Below, one piece after another: positions 39,217-48,175 of a DNA stretch of 64,000 bases. The DNA is taken from contig NZ_JAHZSV010000008.1 in the NCBI RefSeq assembly GCF_019457905.1, forward strand, positions 1 to 64,000, given 5' to 3'. Position numbers and translations under genes: made by a program. The notes under the pieces are model-generated. The model did not search any database. It was not told the DNA's origin and worked only from the letters and a program-made list of their open reading frames with translations. Every line of letters begins with the position of its first letter. Positions within the stretch are counted from its first letter, which is position 1. The stretch comes from Flagellimonas abyssi. Lineage in GTDB: Bacteria > Bacteroidota > Bacteroidia > Flavobacteriales > Flavobacteriaceae.

Positions 39217-40410
39217 TCAGAAAATCAACCTTTCCGGGCCAAAATACCTAAAGGCGATTATAAAAGAGATTACGGAGATGATCATGCCCAACATAAAAAT
39301 GTTATAGGTAATCCGTAGTATTTTATATTTTTTGTTAAGGACAATGCCCAAGTAATACAGGTCTTTGGTCAAGGAAGAGTATACATAGTCCTTATCCTTT
39401 ACCAGCTCTTTCAGTGCCCATTCGTATTCGGAAAGCTCCATTTGGTGAAAGTTTCCGAAAAACAGGAGGTTAACCTTTCTTTTTTCCACATCATCCTTGG
39501 TGAATTTACCACTCGTAACATTGGGCCTGGTGGCCAATACGGAAAGTACCATGGAAACAATACTGAACATAATCAAAATCAAGGTAGGATAGATCATATA
39601 GGTATTGGACGGATTGTCCAACTTGGTCAATAGATTGGCAAGCACCAAAGAAATGATTATGGCGTTGACCGAAAGTAAGATGTTCGCTTTGGTATCGGCA
39701 ATATCGCTCAATTTTAAATGATTTTTTAGCGTGACCCGGTATAGGGTTTGAACGCTTCTATCGGGACTCTCATTTTTGTACTTGGCCTTCAAGGCTTCTT
39801 TTTTGGCAATCTTTTTTTCTTCTTTCTTTTCTTTCAACAATTTTTTAAGGTTTTGTTGTTTGCCTTCTTCCCAATTTTCCTTGGCATAGTCGGTGAAGAA
39901 ATTATGTTTGGTGCGGAACATTTTAATGTTTTTGTCCCGCCATTCCTTGTTCGAATAATCGGCGATATCCAAAGCTTTGAGTTCTTCTTTTAAGAAATCG
40001 GTGGTCTCCCAATAGCTTTTTTTGGCAAAATGGGATATGTCGGCATCCCTGATAATTCCTTCCATCAAATTGGATGGCTCGTTGCACATTTTAGTGACCA
40101 TGATCAAGGAGCAGACCTGTTCAATCCCTTCCGGGTCATAGTCGTTCTTTTGGAGAAAATCCCTGGCAATCTCACAACTGTTTTCCTCATGGTTTTCCCA
40201 ATCTTTGGTGTGCCCCGTATCGTGTAGCCAGGCAGCTAGCATTAACCTTTCGTTTTCAACTTCGCTCATGTTATAATAGTTGAGCAATTCTTTAGTACTT
40301 TTGACTACTCTTTGGGTGTGTCGCAAGTTGTGGTACAAGAACCTTGCATCTAGTTCTTTTGTTAGTAGTTCAGAAACAAAGTGTTCAGTTTTTTCAACGA
40401 TTTCCGACAT
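39217..40410 (-). CDS. HD-domain phosphohydrolase fused to Pycsar-type membrane effector
   Basis: A 397-residue protein. Residues 1-140 form an HD hydrolase domain: H31 in HNLRHTQRV, H63-D64 in WLHDTGH, and D122 in IIRDADISHFA, a complete metal-binding set. Residues 180-212 are a highly charged, Lys-rich helix. Residues 222-397 match the Pycsar effector family (DUF5706, as I recall): KLSDIADTKANILLSVNA opens a helix pair (about 240-262 and 272-293), and a third helix is at about 366-388. Pycsar effectors respond to cCMP or cUMP and harm the membrane. No pyrimidine cyclase gene is seen nearby. It may instead be a housekeeping nucleotide-signal protein. Confidence 0.83.
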   Translation of the reverse strand: MSEIVEKTEHFVSELLTKELDARFLYHNLRHTQRVVKSTKELLNYYNMSEVENERLMLAAWLHDTGHTKDWENHEENSCEIARDFLQKNDYDPEGIEQVCSLIMVTKMCNEPSNLMEGIIRDADISHFAKKSYWETTDFLKEELKALDIADYSNKEWRDKNIKMFRTKHNFFTDYAKENWEEGKQQNLKKLLKEKKEEKKIAKKEALKAKYKNESPDRSVQTLYRVTLKNHLKLSDIADTKANILLSVNAIIISLVLANLLTKLDNPSNTYMIYPTLILIMFSIVSMVLSVLATRPNVTSGKFTKDDVEKRKVNLLFFGNFHQMELSEYEWALKELVKDKDYVYSSLTKDLYYLGIVLNKKYKILRITYNIFMLGMIISVISFIIAFRYFGPERLIF

Positions 40411-40463
40411 AGTTCCAGATTAGAGCATCCAAATTACAAAATTTTGGAATCAACCTCGTGTAT

Positions 40464-43400
40464 ATGAAGAAACATTACTTTTTACTGTTTTTAATGGTCT
40501 TGGCCTCTGCTTGTGCAACATATGAAGTCAAATATGCAGAGCCTTTTTCCGCACACAATGTTCTAATCGAAAAGGAGGTCGAACATACGTTTTATTTGAT
40601 TGGCGATGCAGGGAAATCCCCGATGGGTGATGTAAACCCTACTCTAAAAGCGTTTAAAAAAGTTTTAGATCAGGCCGACGCCAATAGTACCGCCATCTTT
40701 TTGGGAGATAATATTTATCCTGCTGGCCTACCCGATAAAAAGGATTCCACCATTGCATATCTGGAAGCCAAAAACCATTTGGATGCCCAATTGAGCACTT
40801 TGGAGAACTACAAGGGAAAAAAGCTTTTTATCCCGGGAAACCACGATTGGTATACCGAGGGGCTCAAAGGACTAAAGCGTGAAGAGAAATACATAGAGGA
40901 TGCATTGGATGATAATGATGCTTTTCAGCCGGAGAACGGATGCCCCATCGAGGAGATAGAGGTCAATGACAAGGTCCTGCTCGTCGCCATTGATACAGAG
41001 TGGTACATTGTAAATTGGGACAAGCATCCCACAATAAATGATGATTGCGAAATAAAGAGCAGAAACCGTTTTTTTGAGGAATTGGAGAGCATAATCAAGA
41101 AAAATAGGGACAAAACCATCATTTTGGCCATGCACCATCCTATGTTTACCTATGGCTCGCACGGTGGTCAATTTTCATTTAAGCAAGGCATATATCCCAA
41201 CGGAGGAAAAGTTCCGTTGCCTATTTTGGGGTCTGCCATTAATCTGCTGCGAAAAACTTCAGGAGCCACTTCGGAAGATATATCCAACAGAAAGTATAAC
41301 GAGCTTAAGCAAAGAATTGTGACCCTTTCCCAATATTCCGATAAGATCATATTTGCGTCCGGTCATGAGCATACGCTTCAGTACATCGAGGAATATGGGA
41401 AACCTCAAATTGTAAGTGGTTCGGGAGCCAAAACAGGTACCACCCGACTGTTGAACGGCAGTAAATTTTCAACAGGTAAAACTGGCTATGCAATTTTGAG
41501 GGTGTATAAAGATGGCTCGTCCCAAGTCGAGTTTTATGGTGCCGATGCCAATGCAACTGCACTGCTATATCAAACTGAAGTGCTACCTCCCGATAGGTCC
41601 ACGGAACGAATGGGACTGTCCGAAGATTTTCCTCCGTATAAAATGGCGTCCGTATACGAACCGGAAGAGATCGAGAAGAGTGGGTTTCACAAGTTGCTTT
41701 GGGGCGAACGGTACAGGAAGTATTATGGGACCAAAGTAAAAGCACCCACCGTTCGGTTGGATACCCTCTTTGGAGGGCTGACCGTTGTTCGAAAAGGAGG
41801 CGGGAATCAATCTAACTCATTGCGATTGGCCGATAAAGATGGTAGGGAGTATGTAATGAGGGGCTTGAGAAAAAGTGCAGAGCGATACCTTCAGGCCATA
41901 GCTTTTCAAGATCAATACGTCATTGGAAAGTTCGAGGACACATACCCCGAAAAATTGTTGTTGGATCTATATACAGGTGCGCATCCGTATGCACCATTTA
42001 CCATTGATAGACTATCGGACGCGCTTGGAATTTACCATACCAACCCTAAGCTGTACTATGTGCCAAAGCAATCTGTTTTGGGAGATTACAACAAGGAGTT
42101 CGGTGATGGCCTGTACATGATAGAGGAGCATGTTTCCGATGACCACGATAATCTGGAAAGCTTCGGATACACCAAGAAAATAGAAAGTACCTACGATTTG
42201 ATGGACAAGCTCCGGGAAGATGAGGAGTACAGTATTGATCAAAAGGAGTATGTAAAGGCCAGATTGTTCGATATTTTGATCGGGGATTGGGACAGGCATG
42301 TGGATCAATGGCGTTGGGCAGAATTTAAAACCGAAGACGGAAACAAGGTATACAAACCTATTGCCCGTGATAGAGATCAGGTATTTTCCCGTTGGGGAGA
42401 TGGCCTCATCATGAACTTTGGATCCAGGGCAGTTCCGGCGCTTCGTATTTTTGAAGGATTCCATGAAGAGGTTAGAAGCGTGAAAGGGTTGACATCTTCA
42501 CCCAGAACCTTTGCCTTGGATATGGCCTTGCTTACAGAAACCGATATGGAAATGTGGGTAGAGCAGGCCAAGTTTATTCAACAAAACCTGACAGGTGAAA
42601 TAATCGACGAGGCTTTTTTGGCTTTTCCCGAAGAGGTAAGGGACGAAACCTTGACAGAAATCAAAAGAATTCTTTTGGCCCGAAAAGAAAACTTGGTGCA
42701 AACGGCACGTGAGTACTATGCCGTTTTGAACAAATACAGCGTAATTACGGGCACGGATAAAGATGATTATTTCAATATTACTTCTCTTTCCAATGGTGAT
42801 GTTGAGGTGAGGGCGTACCGAATCAAAGGCGGGGAGTATACGGATCTGTTCTTCAATAAGGTGTATAGTCTCGATTATACCAAAGAAATATGGATTTATG
42901 GACTTGATGATGGCGATGTTTTTGAGGCCAACACGGAAACATCAAAAATAAAAGTGCGTATCGCTGGAGGTCAAAACAATGACGTTTATAAGGTCTCGGA
43001 AGATTCCAAACGGCTTTTGATCTATGATTTTAAATCAAAGAAAAACACTTTGGAGGAAGCCTACGGCGGTAAGGTAAAATTGGTTAATGATTACGATACC
43101 AATACGTACGACTTTCTGAACATAAAGGGCAGTAACAATCAAACGTTGCCTACTGTAGGATTCAATCCAGACGATGGCGTTAGGATAGGCTTGGCCAATA
43201 CCTATACCTTTAATGGATTCAGAAAAAATCCATTTACGCAGCAGCATACGGTAAGTGCAGCCTACTATTTTGCCACGGATGGTTTTGATTTGGGCTATCG
43301 CGGAGAATTTGCACATGTTTTCAACAAGGTGAATTTGGAGCTTCGAGCAAGGTTCACAAGTCCTAATTTCACCCAAAACTTTTTTGGTTTTGGGAACGAG

Positions 43401-44177
43401 ACGGTCAATAATGATGATGAAGAACCCTTAGAGTTGGATTATAACCGGGTCCGTATCCGAAACTTGAGATTTGCACCATCATTGGTGTGGCGCGGATTTT
43501 TTGGTTCCAAGGCACGATTGGGAGTATCCTATGAGAACATTGAAATCGAGGAAACCGAAGACAGGTTCATTAATGAATTTTACTTAGAAAATGGAGAGGA
43601 AAACCACCTGAGCTTTTTTGGGGTCGATGGCAAATACAGCTATTCCAATACCGATAACGAGGCCTTTCCGACTTTGGGAATGGCATTTGCCCTCGAAGGT
43701 GGGTTTAAGACCAATTTGGATGATTCCTCCAAGTCGTTCGGATATGTGGTTCCATCATTTTCTATAGATCACAAACTTACCGCAGATGGCATGTTAGTGC
43801 TCGCTACCAAGTTCAAGGGACATTTTATTATCGGGGATGGCTACGAATTTTACCAAGCTGCCAGTATTGGTGGAAACAATGGGTTGCGAGGATTCCGTTT
43901 CCAAAGATTTTCCGGCAAAACAGCCTATTTTCAAAATACCGACCTTAGGTATAGCTTTAGAAGTATGAAGACCGGCCTGATGCCAATAACACCAGGAATT
44001 TATGGAGGGTTTGACTATGGCCGCGTTTGGTATCCCGGTGAAGAATCGAATAAATGGCACAATTCGTACGGAGGAGGATTCTTCTTAAATGGAGTGGATG
44101 TGCTTACGGCCAACTTTGGGCTTTTCAACAGTGTGGATGGGCTACGTTTTGCTTTTGGGCTCGGATTTGGGTTTTAA
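40464..44177 (+). CDS. Metallophosphoesterase / kinase-like / outer-membrane-barrel fusion
   Basis: A 1237-residue exported protein with a possible lipobox (VLASAC, Cys17). Residues 40-360 form a metallophosphoesterase with LIGDAG, LGDNIYP (80-86), PGNHDW, MHHPMF and SGHEHT. Residues 435-650 look like an atypical kinase fold: a Gly-rich GGGNQSNSLRL loop (445-455) with YVMRGLRK, then GDWDRHVDQW (607-616) and ARDRDQVF (634-641), resembling the catalytic and metal sites of Fam20/CotH/HipA-type kinases. Residues 760-845 have GTDKDDYF and GGQNNDVY, like RTX repeats. Residues 900-1237 are a BamA-type surface-antigen barrel ending in GLGFGF. Only the first and last parts are assigned with confidence. 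The start is ATG, not the GTG two codons earlier. Confidence 0.78.
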   Translation: MKKHYFLLFLMVLASACATYEVKYAEPFSAHNVLIEKEVEHTFYLIGDAGKSPMGDVNPTLKAFKKVLDQADANSTAIFLGDNIYPAGLPDKKDSTIAYLEAKNHLDAQLSTLENYKGKKLFIPGNHDWYTEGLKGLKREEKYIEDALDDNDAFQPENGCPIEEIEVNDKVLLVAIDTEWYIVNWDKHPTINDDCEIKSRNRFFEELESIIKKNRDKTIILAMHHPMFTYGSHGGQFSFKQGIYPNGGKVPLPILGSAINLLRKTSGATSEDISNRKYNELKQRIVTLSQYSDKIIFASGHEHTLQYIEEYGKPQIVSGSGAKTGTTRLLNGSKFSTGKTGYAILRVYKDGSSQVEFYGADANATALLYQTEVLPPDRSTERMGLSEDFPPYKMASVYEPEEIEKSGFHKLLWGERYRKYYGTKVKAPTVRLDTLFGGLTVVRKGGGNQSNSLRLADKDGREYVMRGLRKSAERYLQAIAFQDQYVIGKFEDTYPEKLLLDLYTGAHPYAPFTIDRLSDALGIYHTNPKLYYVPKQSVLGDYNKEFGDGLYMIEEHVSDDHDNLESFGYTKKIESTYDLMDKLREDEEYSIDQKEYVKARLFDILIGDWDRHVDQWRWAEFKTEDGNKVYKPIARDRDQVFSRWGDGLIMNFGSRAVPALRIFEGFHEEVRSVKGLTSSPRTFALDMALLTETDMEMWVEQAKFIQQNLTGEIIDEAFLAFPEEVRDETLTEIKRILLARKENLVQTAREYYAVLNKYSVITGTDKDDYFNITSLSNGDVEVRAYRIKGGEYTDLFFNKVYSLDYTKEIWIYGLDDGDVFEANTETSKIKVRIAGGQNNDVYKVSEDSKRLLIYDFKSKKNTLEEAYGGKVKLVNDYDTNTYDFLNIKGSNNQTLPTVGFNPDDGVRIGLANTYTFNGFRKNPFTQQHTVSAAYYFATDGFDLGYRGEFAHVFNKVNLELRARFTSPNFTQNFFGFGNETVNNDDEEPLELDYNRVRIRNLRFAPSLVWRGFFGSKARLGVSYENIEIEETEDRFINEFYLENGEENHLSFFGVDGKYSYSNTDNEAFPTLGMAFALEGGFKTNLDDSSKSFGYVVPSFSIDHKLTADGMLVLATKFKGHFIIGDGYEFYQAASIGGNNGLRGFRFQRFSGKTAYFQNTDLRYSFRSMKTGLMPITPGIYGGFDYGRVWYPGEESNKWHNSYGGGFFLNGVDVLTANFGLFNSVDGLRFAFGLGFGF

Positions 44178-44195
44178 TGATTTTTAAGTGTCTTA

Positions 44196-46280
44196 TCAAT
44201 CCGGGTTTTCCAAAAGATAGAGTGCCATTCTAATTTTCCAATAAGGTATCTCTTCCTTAAAATGAATAAAATAAGGTTTCAGGCCTTCCACTTCATCACC
44301 AAGCTCGGCTTTGGCCGATTGGATTTTATTGATATCTTCTTTGGATATGAATTGATGTAAATCAATGGACCCACCCTCTTCGTGGACTTTAATAAAATGA
44401 TTATAAATGGTATCTTCCTTCAATTCCCGTTGTCTAGAAATATCGGAGACCTTCATGCCTTTTTCAAATAGTGAAAATGAGAGCTCATGAGTGCTTTTCT
44501 TGGATGCCGACCAAGCATTGATGACTGTAAGGAAGCGTGCGCCATATTTGTTCTTTTTTGCTTCGCCCACGCCACTTACTTCCATAAAATCTGTAATTGT
44601 TTCGGGTAGTTTGGCTTCCATATCCCGCAACGTGTAATCGCTGAATACGATGTAGGCAGGTACTTTTTCTTCAACGGCTATTTCTGTACGGAGAGCTTTT
44701 AATTTATCGAACAGACCGGTGGATTGCATTCTTTCGGTTTTTTTGCCATGGGAAGTTTTTTCCACTTTCCGGAATAACGCAAGCTGGACTTTTCGACCTT
44801 CAAATAAAATTTGATTGGCCAAAGGGGTAAGCAGCAAGCGCCCATTCTCATGAAAACGAATCTCCAAAATACCTTGATTGACCATTTGGATGATATACTG
44901 TTGCAAATCCTGCCAAGAAATGTCCTTAACAGCACCAAAGGTTTTTATATTTTGATAGCCTTTGTCATATACTCGGGCATTTTGAGAACCACGGAGTACA
45001 TCTACAACTATGGTTATAGCTTCTTGTTGCTTTAACCGATATACTGCCGAGCAGACTTTCTGTGCCAATATGGTACCATCGAAATATTGGGGAGGGGATT
45101 TACAATTGTCACAATGACCGCAATTTTCCGAAACATGTTCGCCAAAATAGTTCAACAAGGCAACACGACGACAGCTTAAGGCTTCGGCAAACTGTTGCAT
45201 ACGTTCTAATTTGGCTAGCTGTACATCCCTTGTGGGTGAATCTTCTATAAATTTTCGCAGTTGGATCACATCGGAAAAGCTGTAAAACAACAAAGTGTCT
45301 GCGGGCAGACCATCGCGCCCACTTCGACCAATTTCCTGATAGTACCCCTCAATATTTTTAGGCATGTTATAATGGATTACCCACCGTACATTGCTTTTGT
45401 CAATACCCATCCCAAAAGCAATGGTCGCCACGATTATTGATGTGCGGTCATTGACAAAGTCTTCTTGCACCCTGTTGCGTGCCTCTGCTTCCATTCCGGC
45501 GTGGTATGCCTTGGCGTTCAATCCATTATTGTTTAATTTTTCAGCTAGTTTTTCAGTGCCTTTTCGGCTCAGACAATAAATAATTCCATTTTGGTCTGTC
45601 CGTTGTTCCAAGAATTGGATTATTTGTTGAAACCGATTCGTCCCGGGACGTACTTCGAGAAATAGATTCTTTCGGTCGAAAGAAGCAATGTGCCTTTCTG
45701 CATTTTTTATATTGAGCTGTTCAAGAATATCGTTTTGCGCTGCACTATCGGCAGTGGCAGTAAATGCAGCTATTGGAACGTTTGGGAAAAGTTCCTTCAG
45801 TTGATTTAACTGCGTGTAGGCTGGACGAAAATCGTGTCCCCAAGCCGAAATACAGTGAGCTTCATCCACTGCGAACAAACTCACATTGTCATCGGTTAAA
45901 TATGGTAGCAAATGTGGTAGGCTTTCGGGAGCTATGTATAGAAGCTTGATTTGCTGCGACTGAAGTTTTTTTAAAATTTCGTTTTGTGTTGCATGCGCCT
46001 GGCTGCTATTGTAAAATGATGCTGCAATACCGTTGGCCCGGAGTGCATCCACTTGATCCTTCATTAAGGCTATAAGGGGGGAAACCACAATGGCCGTCCC
46101 ATTAAGAAGAAGTGCAGGTAACTGAAAACAAATAGACTTTCCACCACCGGTGGGCATTATGCACAAAAGGTCCGATCCTTCTAAAATACTACTGACAATG
46201 GCTTGCTGATTGGGCAAAAAGGAATCAAAACCAAAGTGCTCTTTTAAGAGCTGTAGGCTAAGTTGTTGTTTGGGAACCAT
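44196..46280 (-). CDS. recQ: ATP-dependent DNA helicase RecQ
   Basis: A 694-residue 3'-5' helicase involved in recombinational repair. Motif I is MPTGGGKSICFQLP (about 41-54), motif II is AVDEAHCISAWGHDFRP (DEAH), and TIAFGMGIDKSNVRWVIH and GRSGRDG are motifs V and VI. A zinc site (CGHCDNC) and RQC domain follow, with an HRDC domain near 540-600 (MEVSGVGEAKKNKYG). A C-terminal region of about 80 residues is extra. The ATG at MVPKQQLS is used; the longest frame starts with TTG three codons earlier. It is a single gene with convergent and same-strand neighbours. Confidence 0.95.
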   Translation of the reverse strand: MVPKQQLSLQLLKEHFGFDSFLPNQQAIVSSILEGSDLLCIMPTGGGKSICFQLPALLLNGTAIVVSPLIALMKDQVDALRANGIAASFYNSSQAHATQNEILKKLQSQQIKLLYIAPESLPHLLPYLTDDNVSLFAVDEAHCISAWGHDFRPAYTQLNQLKELFPNVPIAAFTATADSAAQNDILEQLNIKNAERHIASFDRKNLFLEVRPGTNRFQQIIQFLEQRTDQNGIIYCLSRKGTEKLAEKLNNNGLNAKAYHAGMEAEARNRVQEDFVNDRTSIIVATIAFGMGIDKSNVRWVIHYNMPKNIEGYYQEIGRSGRDGLPADTLLFYSFSDVIQLRKFIEDSPTRDVQLAKLERMQQFAEALSCRRVALLNYFGEHVSENCGHCDNCKSPPQYFDGTILAQKVCSAVYRLKQQEAITIVVDVLRGSQNARVYDKGYQNIKTFGAVKDISWQDLQQYIIQMVNQGILEIRFHENGRLLLTPLANQILFEGRKVQLALFRKVEKTSHGKKTERMQSTGLFDKLKALRTEIAVEEKVPAYIVFSDYTLRDMEAKLPETITDFMEVSGVGEAKKNKYGARFLTVINAWSASKKSTHELSFSLFEKGMKVSDISRQRELKEDTIYNHFIKVHEEGGSIDLHQFISKEDINKIQSAKAELGDEVEGLKPYFIHFKEEIPYWKIRMALYLLENPD

Positions 46281-46341
46281 AACTCCCAAATGTCATTAAT
46301 TAAATGATTAAAAGCAAATTAGAAAGGTTACAGGGAAATTG

Positions 46342-46368
46342 TTTTATGACCAAGAGAGCGTCATAAAA
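46342..46368. repeat. Perfect 9-bp inverted repeat upstream of recQ
   Basis: TTTTATGAC and GTCATAAAA form a perfect 9-bp inverted repeat with a 9-base spacer. It sits between the stop of the beta-propeller lipoprotein gene and recQ on the same strand. There is no clear T run after it on either strand, so it could be a weak terminator or an operator for recQ. Confidence 0.55.
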
Positions 46369-46403
46369 ATAGTATGTGTGAACGTTATATCAATATAATT
46401 GAC

Positions 46404-47261
46404 TTATCGAAATCGGTATTGATAAAGCTTTCTACCTCCGTGCTTGTTTTCCTCATCGGCGACCAAGAGGGTTTTATCATCATAAAAGCACACTGATTCA
46501 ATCTGGGTGTCGGTCTGTAGATCAATGACCTCAATAGAGGCTTTTGTAAAATCCGGAGCGGTGAAATCCGTCAGTAGAAAAATATATCCATAGCTTAACA
46601 GGGCAATGGTTTTGCCATCGGGAGAAATATCCGCACTGGTCACCGAACAATGATCCTGATCTCCGCATAGGAACAAGTCACCTAAAAATTCAGCCTCATA
46701 TTCCCCTTTTTTATCGGGCACACGGTACATCAAAGTTTTTCCAGAATAGGGTCGTGTACGGTTTTTGGTAAAAATGTAGAGGTAATCGTTCAGATGGAAA
46801 AAGCCTTCTGTATCAAAATAAAGGCTGTCCTTCTCTGGTGGGAAGTTGGTTTGCTGAGGGTAAGAGAACTCAATCTTATCCGAGTTGGGCTCTTTTTTCC
46901 CCATTTCATCTTTGGTAACCTTATAAATGACCAAATCTTCCCGAGCATTTTTGTTGTTGCCAAAATCCCCAATATACAGGTTGCCTTCGGTATCCATGGT
47001 CAAATCTTCCCAATCAACGTTCTTGGCATGGTCAATTTTCAGTGATTCCTTAATATCACCCTTTTTATCGACCCTATAAATTTTATCCTTGTTACCACTA
47101 TCTTCAATAACCCATATCTTGCCATCTTTGGTCACCTCCAAACCAGAAACTTCTTTGAGCTTGGAAGGGAATTTGGCCAGTTTTTCCAATTCGACCACAT
47201 AGGTTTTCTGGGCACAGCCCTGCACTACAATCAATAAAAAAACAAGGGCAAGTTTATTCAT
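46404..47261 (-). CDS. SdiA-regulated-like beta-propeller lipoprotein
   Basis: A 285-residue lipoprotein (IVVQGC, lipidated Cys16). The mature part has repeated beta-propeller blade segments: VSGLEVTKDGKIWVIEDSG, WEDLTMDTEGNLYIGDFGNN, FFHLNDYLYIFTKNR and ADISPDGKTIALLSYG. It resembles the SdiA-regulated and esterase-like phytase families, neither of which can be firmly assigned. It has no clear catalytic site. Its start overlaps the stop of the preceding SRPBCC/GyrI gene by 8 bases, so they are probably made together. The function is unknown. Confidence 0.7.
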   Translation of the reverse strand: MNKLALVFLLIVVQGCAQKTYVVELEKLAKFPSKLKEVSGLEVTKDGKIWVIEDSGNKDKIYRVDKKGDIKESLKIDHAKNVDWEDLTMDTEGNLYIGDFGNNKNAREDLVIYKVTKDEMGKKEPNSDKIEFSYPQQTNFPPEKDSLYFDTEGFFHLNDYLYIFTKNRTRPYSGKTLMYRVPDKKGEYEAEFLGDLFLCGDQDHCSVTSADISPDGKTIALLSYGYIFLLTDFTAPDFTKASIEVIDLQTDTQIESVCFYDDKTLLVADEENKHGGRKLYQYRFR

Positions 47262-48153
47262 CGGATTCTTTTATGGGCATGAATACTTCGGTGGTCCAAT
47301 CCAGTCCATCCCCACCCATATTGGGGTTGTTATAGAAAATCTCGATAGGTTTTTTCTCTACGGGAATGTTGTTTTTTTGGGCGTAATCCAGCAAAGCGTA
47401 CCATGCACGATCTGATGTTATATAGTGTCCATGGTAAACAGCCTTGATGGCATTTTTACGGTAAATCCGTTTGTATTTTATATCCGGGTGATCGGGGAGT
47501 TTTTCTGAACGGATGATGGGATTGCAAAAATTAAAGGAAAGACTGTTGTTTTTCAAATCCCAATCCAATACTTCCACAAAAGGGGGGCCGTTCAACTGGA
47601 CTTCATTTTCCATAAGCAATATGTCCAAAAGGTTATAATTGGCCATCATTCCCTGTGTTTTGTTTTCGGGAGCGGTGTTCAGTGTGACGCAGGCACAAAA
47701 TGATGAGAATATTTCTGCTTCACCTTCAATGGAAACACTGAATTTTTTTATGTGTTCAGTCAAAAAACCGTTGAAGTCTAAAAGTCGTTTTCGGGAACCT
47801 TTCTCAAAATTGGTATCTGAAAAAGGCACGGATAGCCTATTGTTGACCGAATTTTCAATATCCTTGATGTTTACTTGAACATCGCTCAAAGAATCGTGAA
47901 TAGGGTTTATTTCCCATTCATATACATGAACGGAATCGTTCACATATATGGTTTGCTTAAAGTGACGTGGGCTTATATAATCTATAGGGCCTACAGAGTC
48001 AAAACTGTTGTTCCATGCTTTTACGGTTTCAAATATGGTCCCAGGAATTGCCTTGGCCTTAAAATTGACCTGATAATCTTGGGGCTTTAACAACAGGTAC
48101 CACAAAATTACTCCTACCACTAGGGCAAGGATCATAGAAATAATCTTCTTCAT
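47254..48153 (-). CDS. Membrane-anchored SRPBCC plus GyrI-like protein
   Basis: A 299-residue protein with one N-terminal membrane helix (ISMILALVVGVILWYLL, about 5-21). A SRPBCC-like domain follows (about 28-150, opening VNFKAKAIPGTIFETVKAWNNS), then a GyrI-like/effector-binding domain (about 160-295, with KAVYHGHYITSDRAWYALLDYA). Both folds bind small hydrophobic ligands in other proteins. The combination is common in Bacteroidota as I remember it, and its role is unknown. It overlaps the beta-propeller lipoprotein gene and follows the haloperoxidase gene after 22 bases, so it may be the tail of that operon. Confidence 0.7.
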   Translation of the reverse strand: MKKIISMILALVVGVILWYLLLKPQDYQVNFKAKAIPGTIFETVKAWNNSFDSVGPIDYISPRHFKQTIYVNDSVHVYEWEINPIHDSLSDVQVNIKDIENSVNNRLSVPFSDTNFEKGSRKRLLDFNGFLTEHIKKFSVSIEGEAEIFSSFCACVTLNTAPENKTQGMMANYNLLDILLMENEVQLNGPPFVEVLDWDLKNNSLSFNFCNPIIRSEKLPDHPDIKYKRIYRKNAIKAVYHGHYITSDRAWYALLDYAQKNNIPVEKKPIEIFYNNPNMGGDGLDWTTEVFMPIKESDE

Positions 48154-48175
48154 AACTAAGGAGCAAAAATACGGA

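Noticed and set aside
39217..44177. A complete Pycsar or CBASS anti-phage operon
   Set aside because: No cyclase or nucleotidyltransferase gene is found beside the effector-like gene, the neighbours look like core genes, and there are no mobile-element traces.
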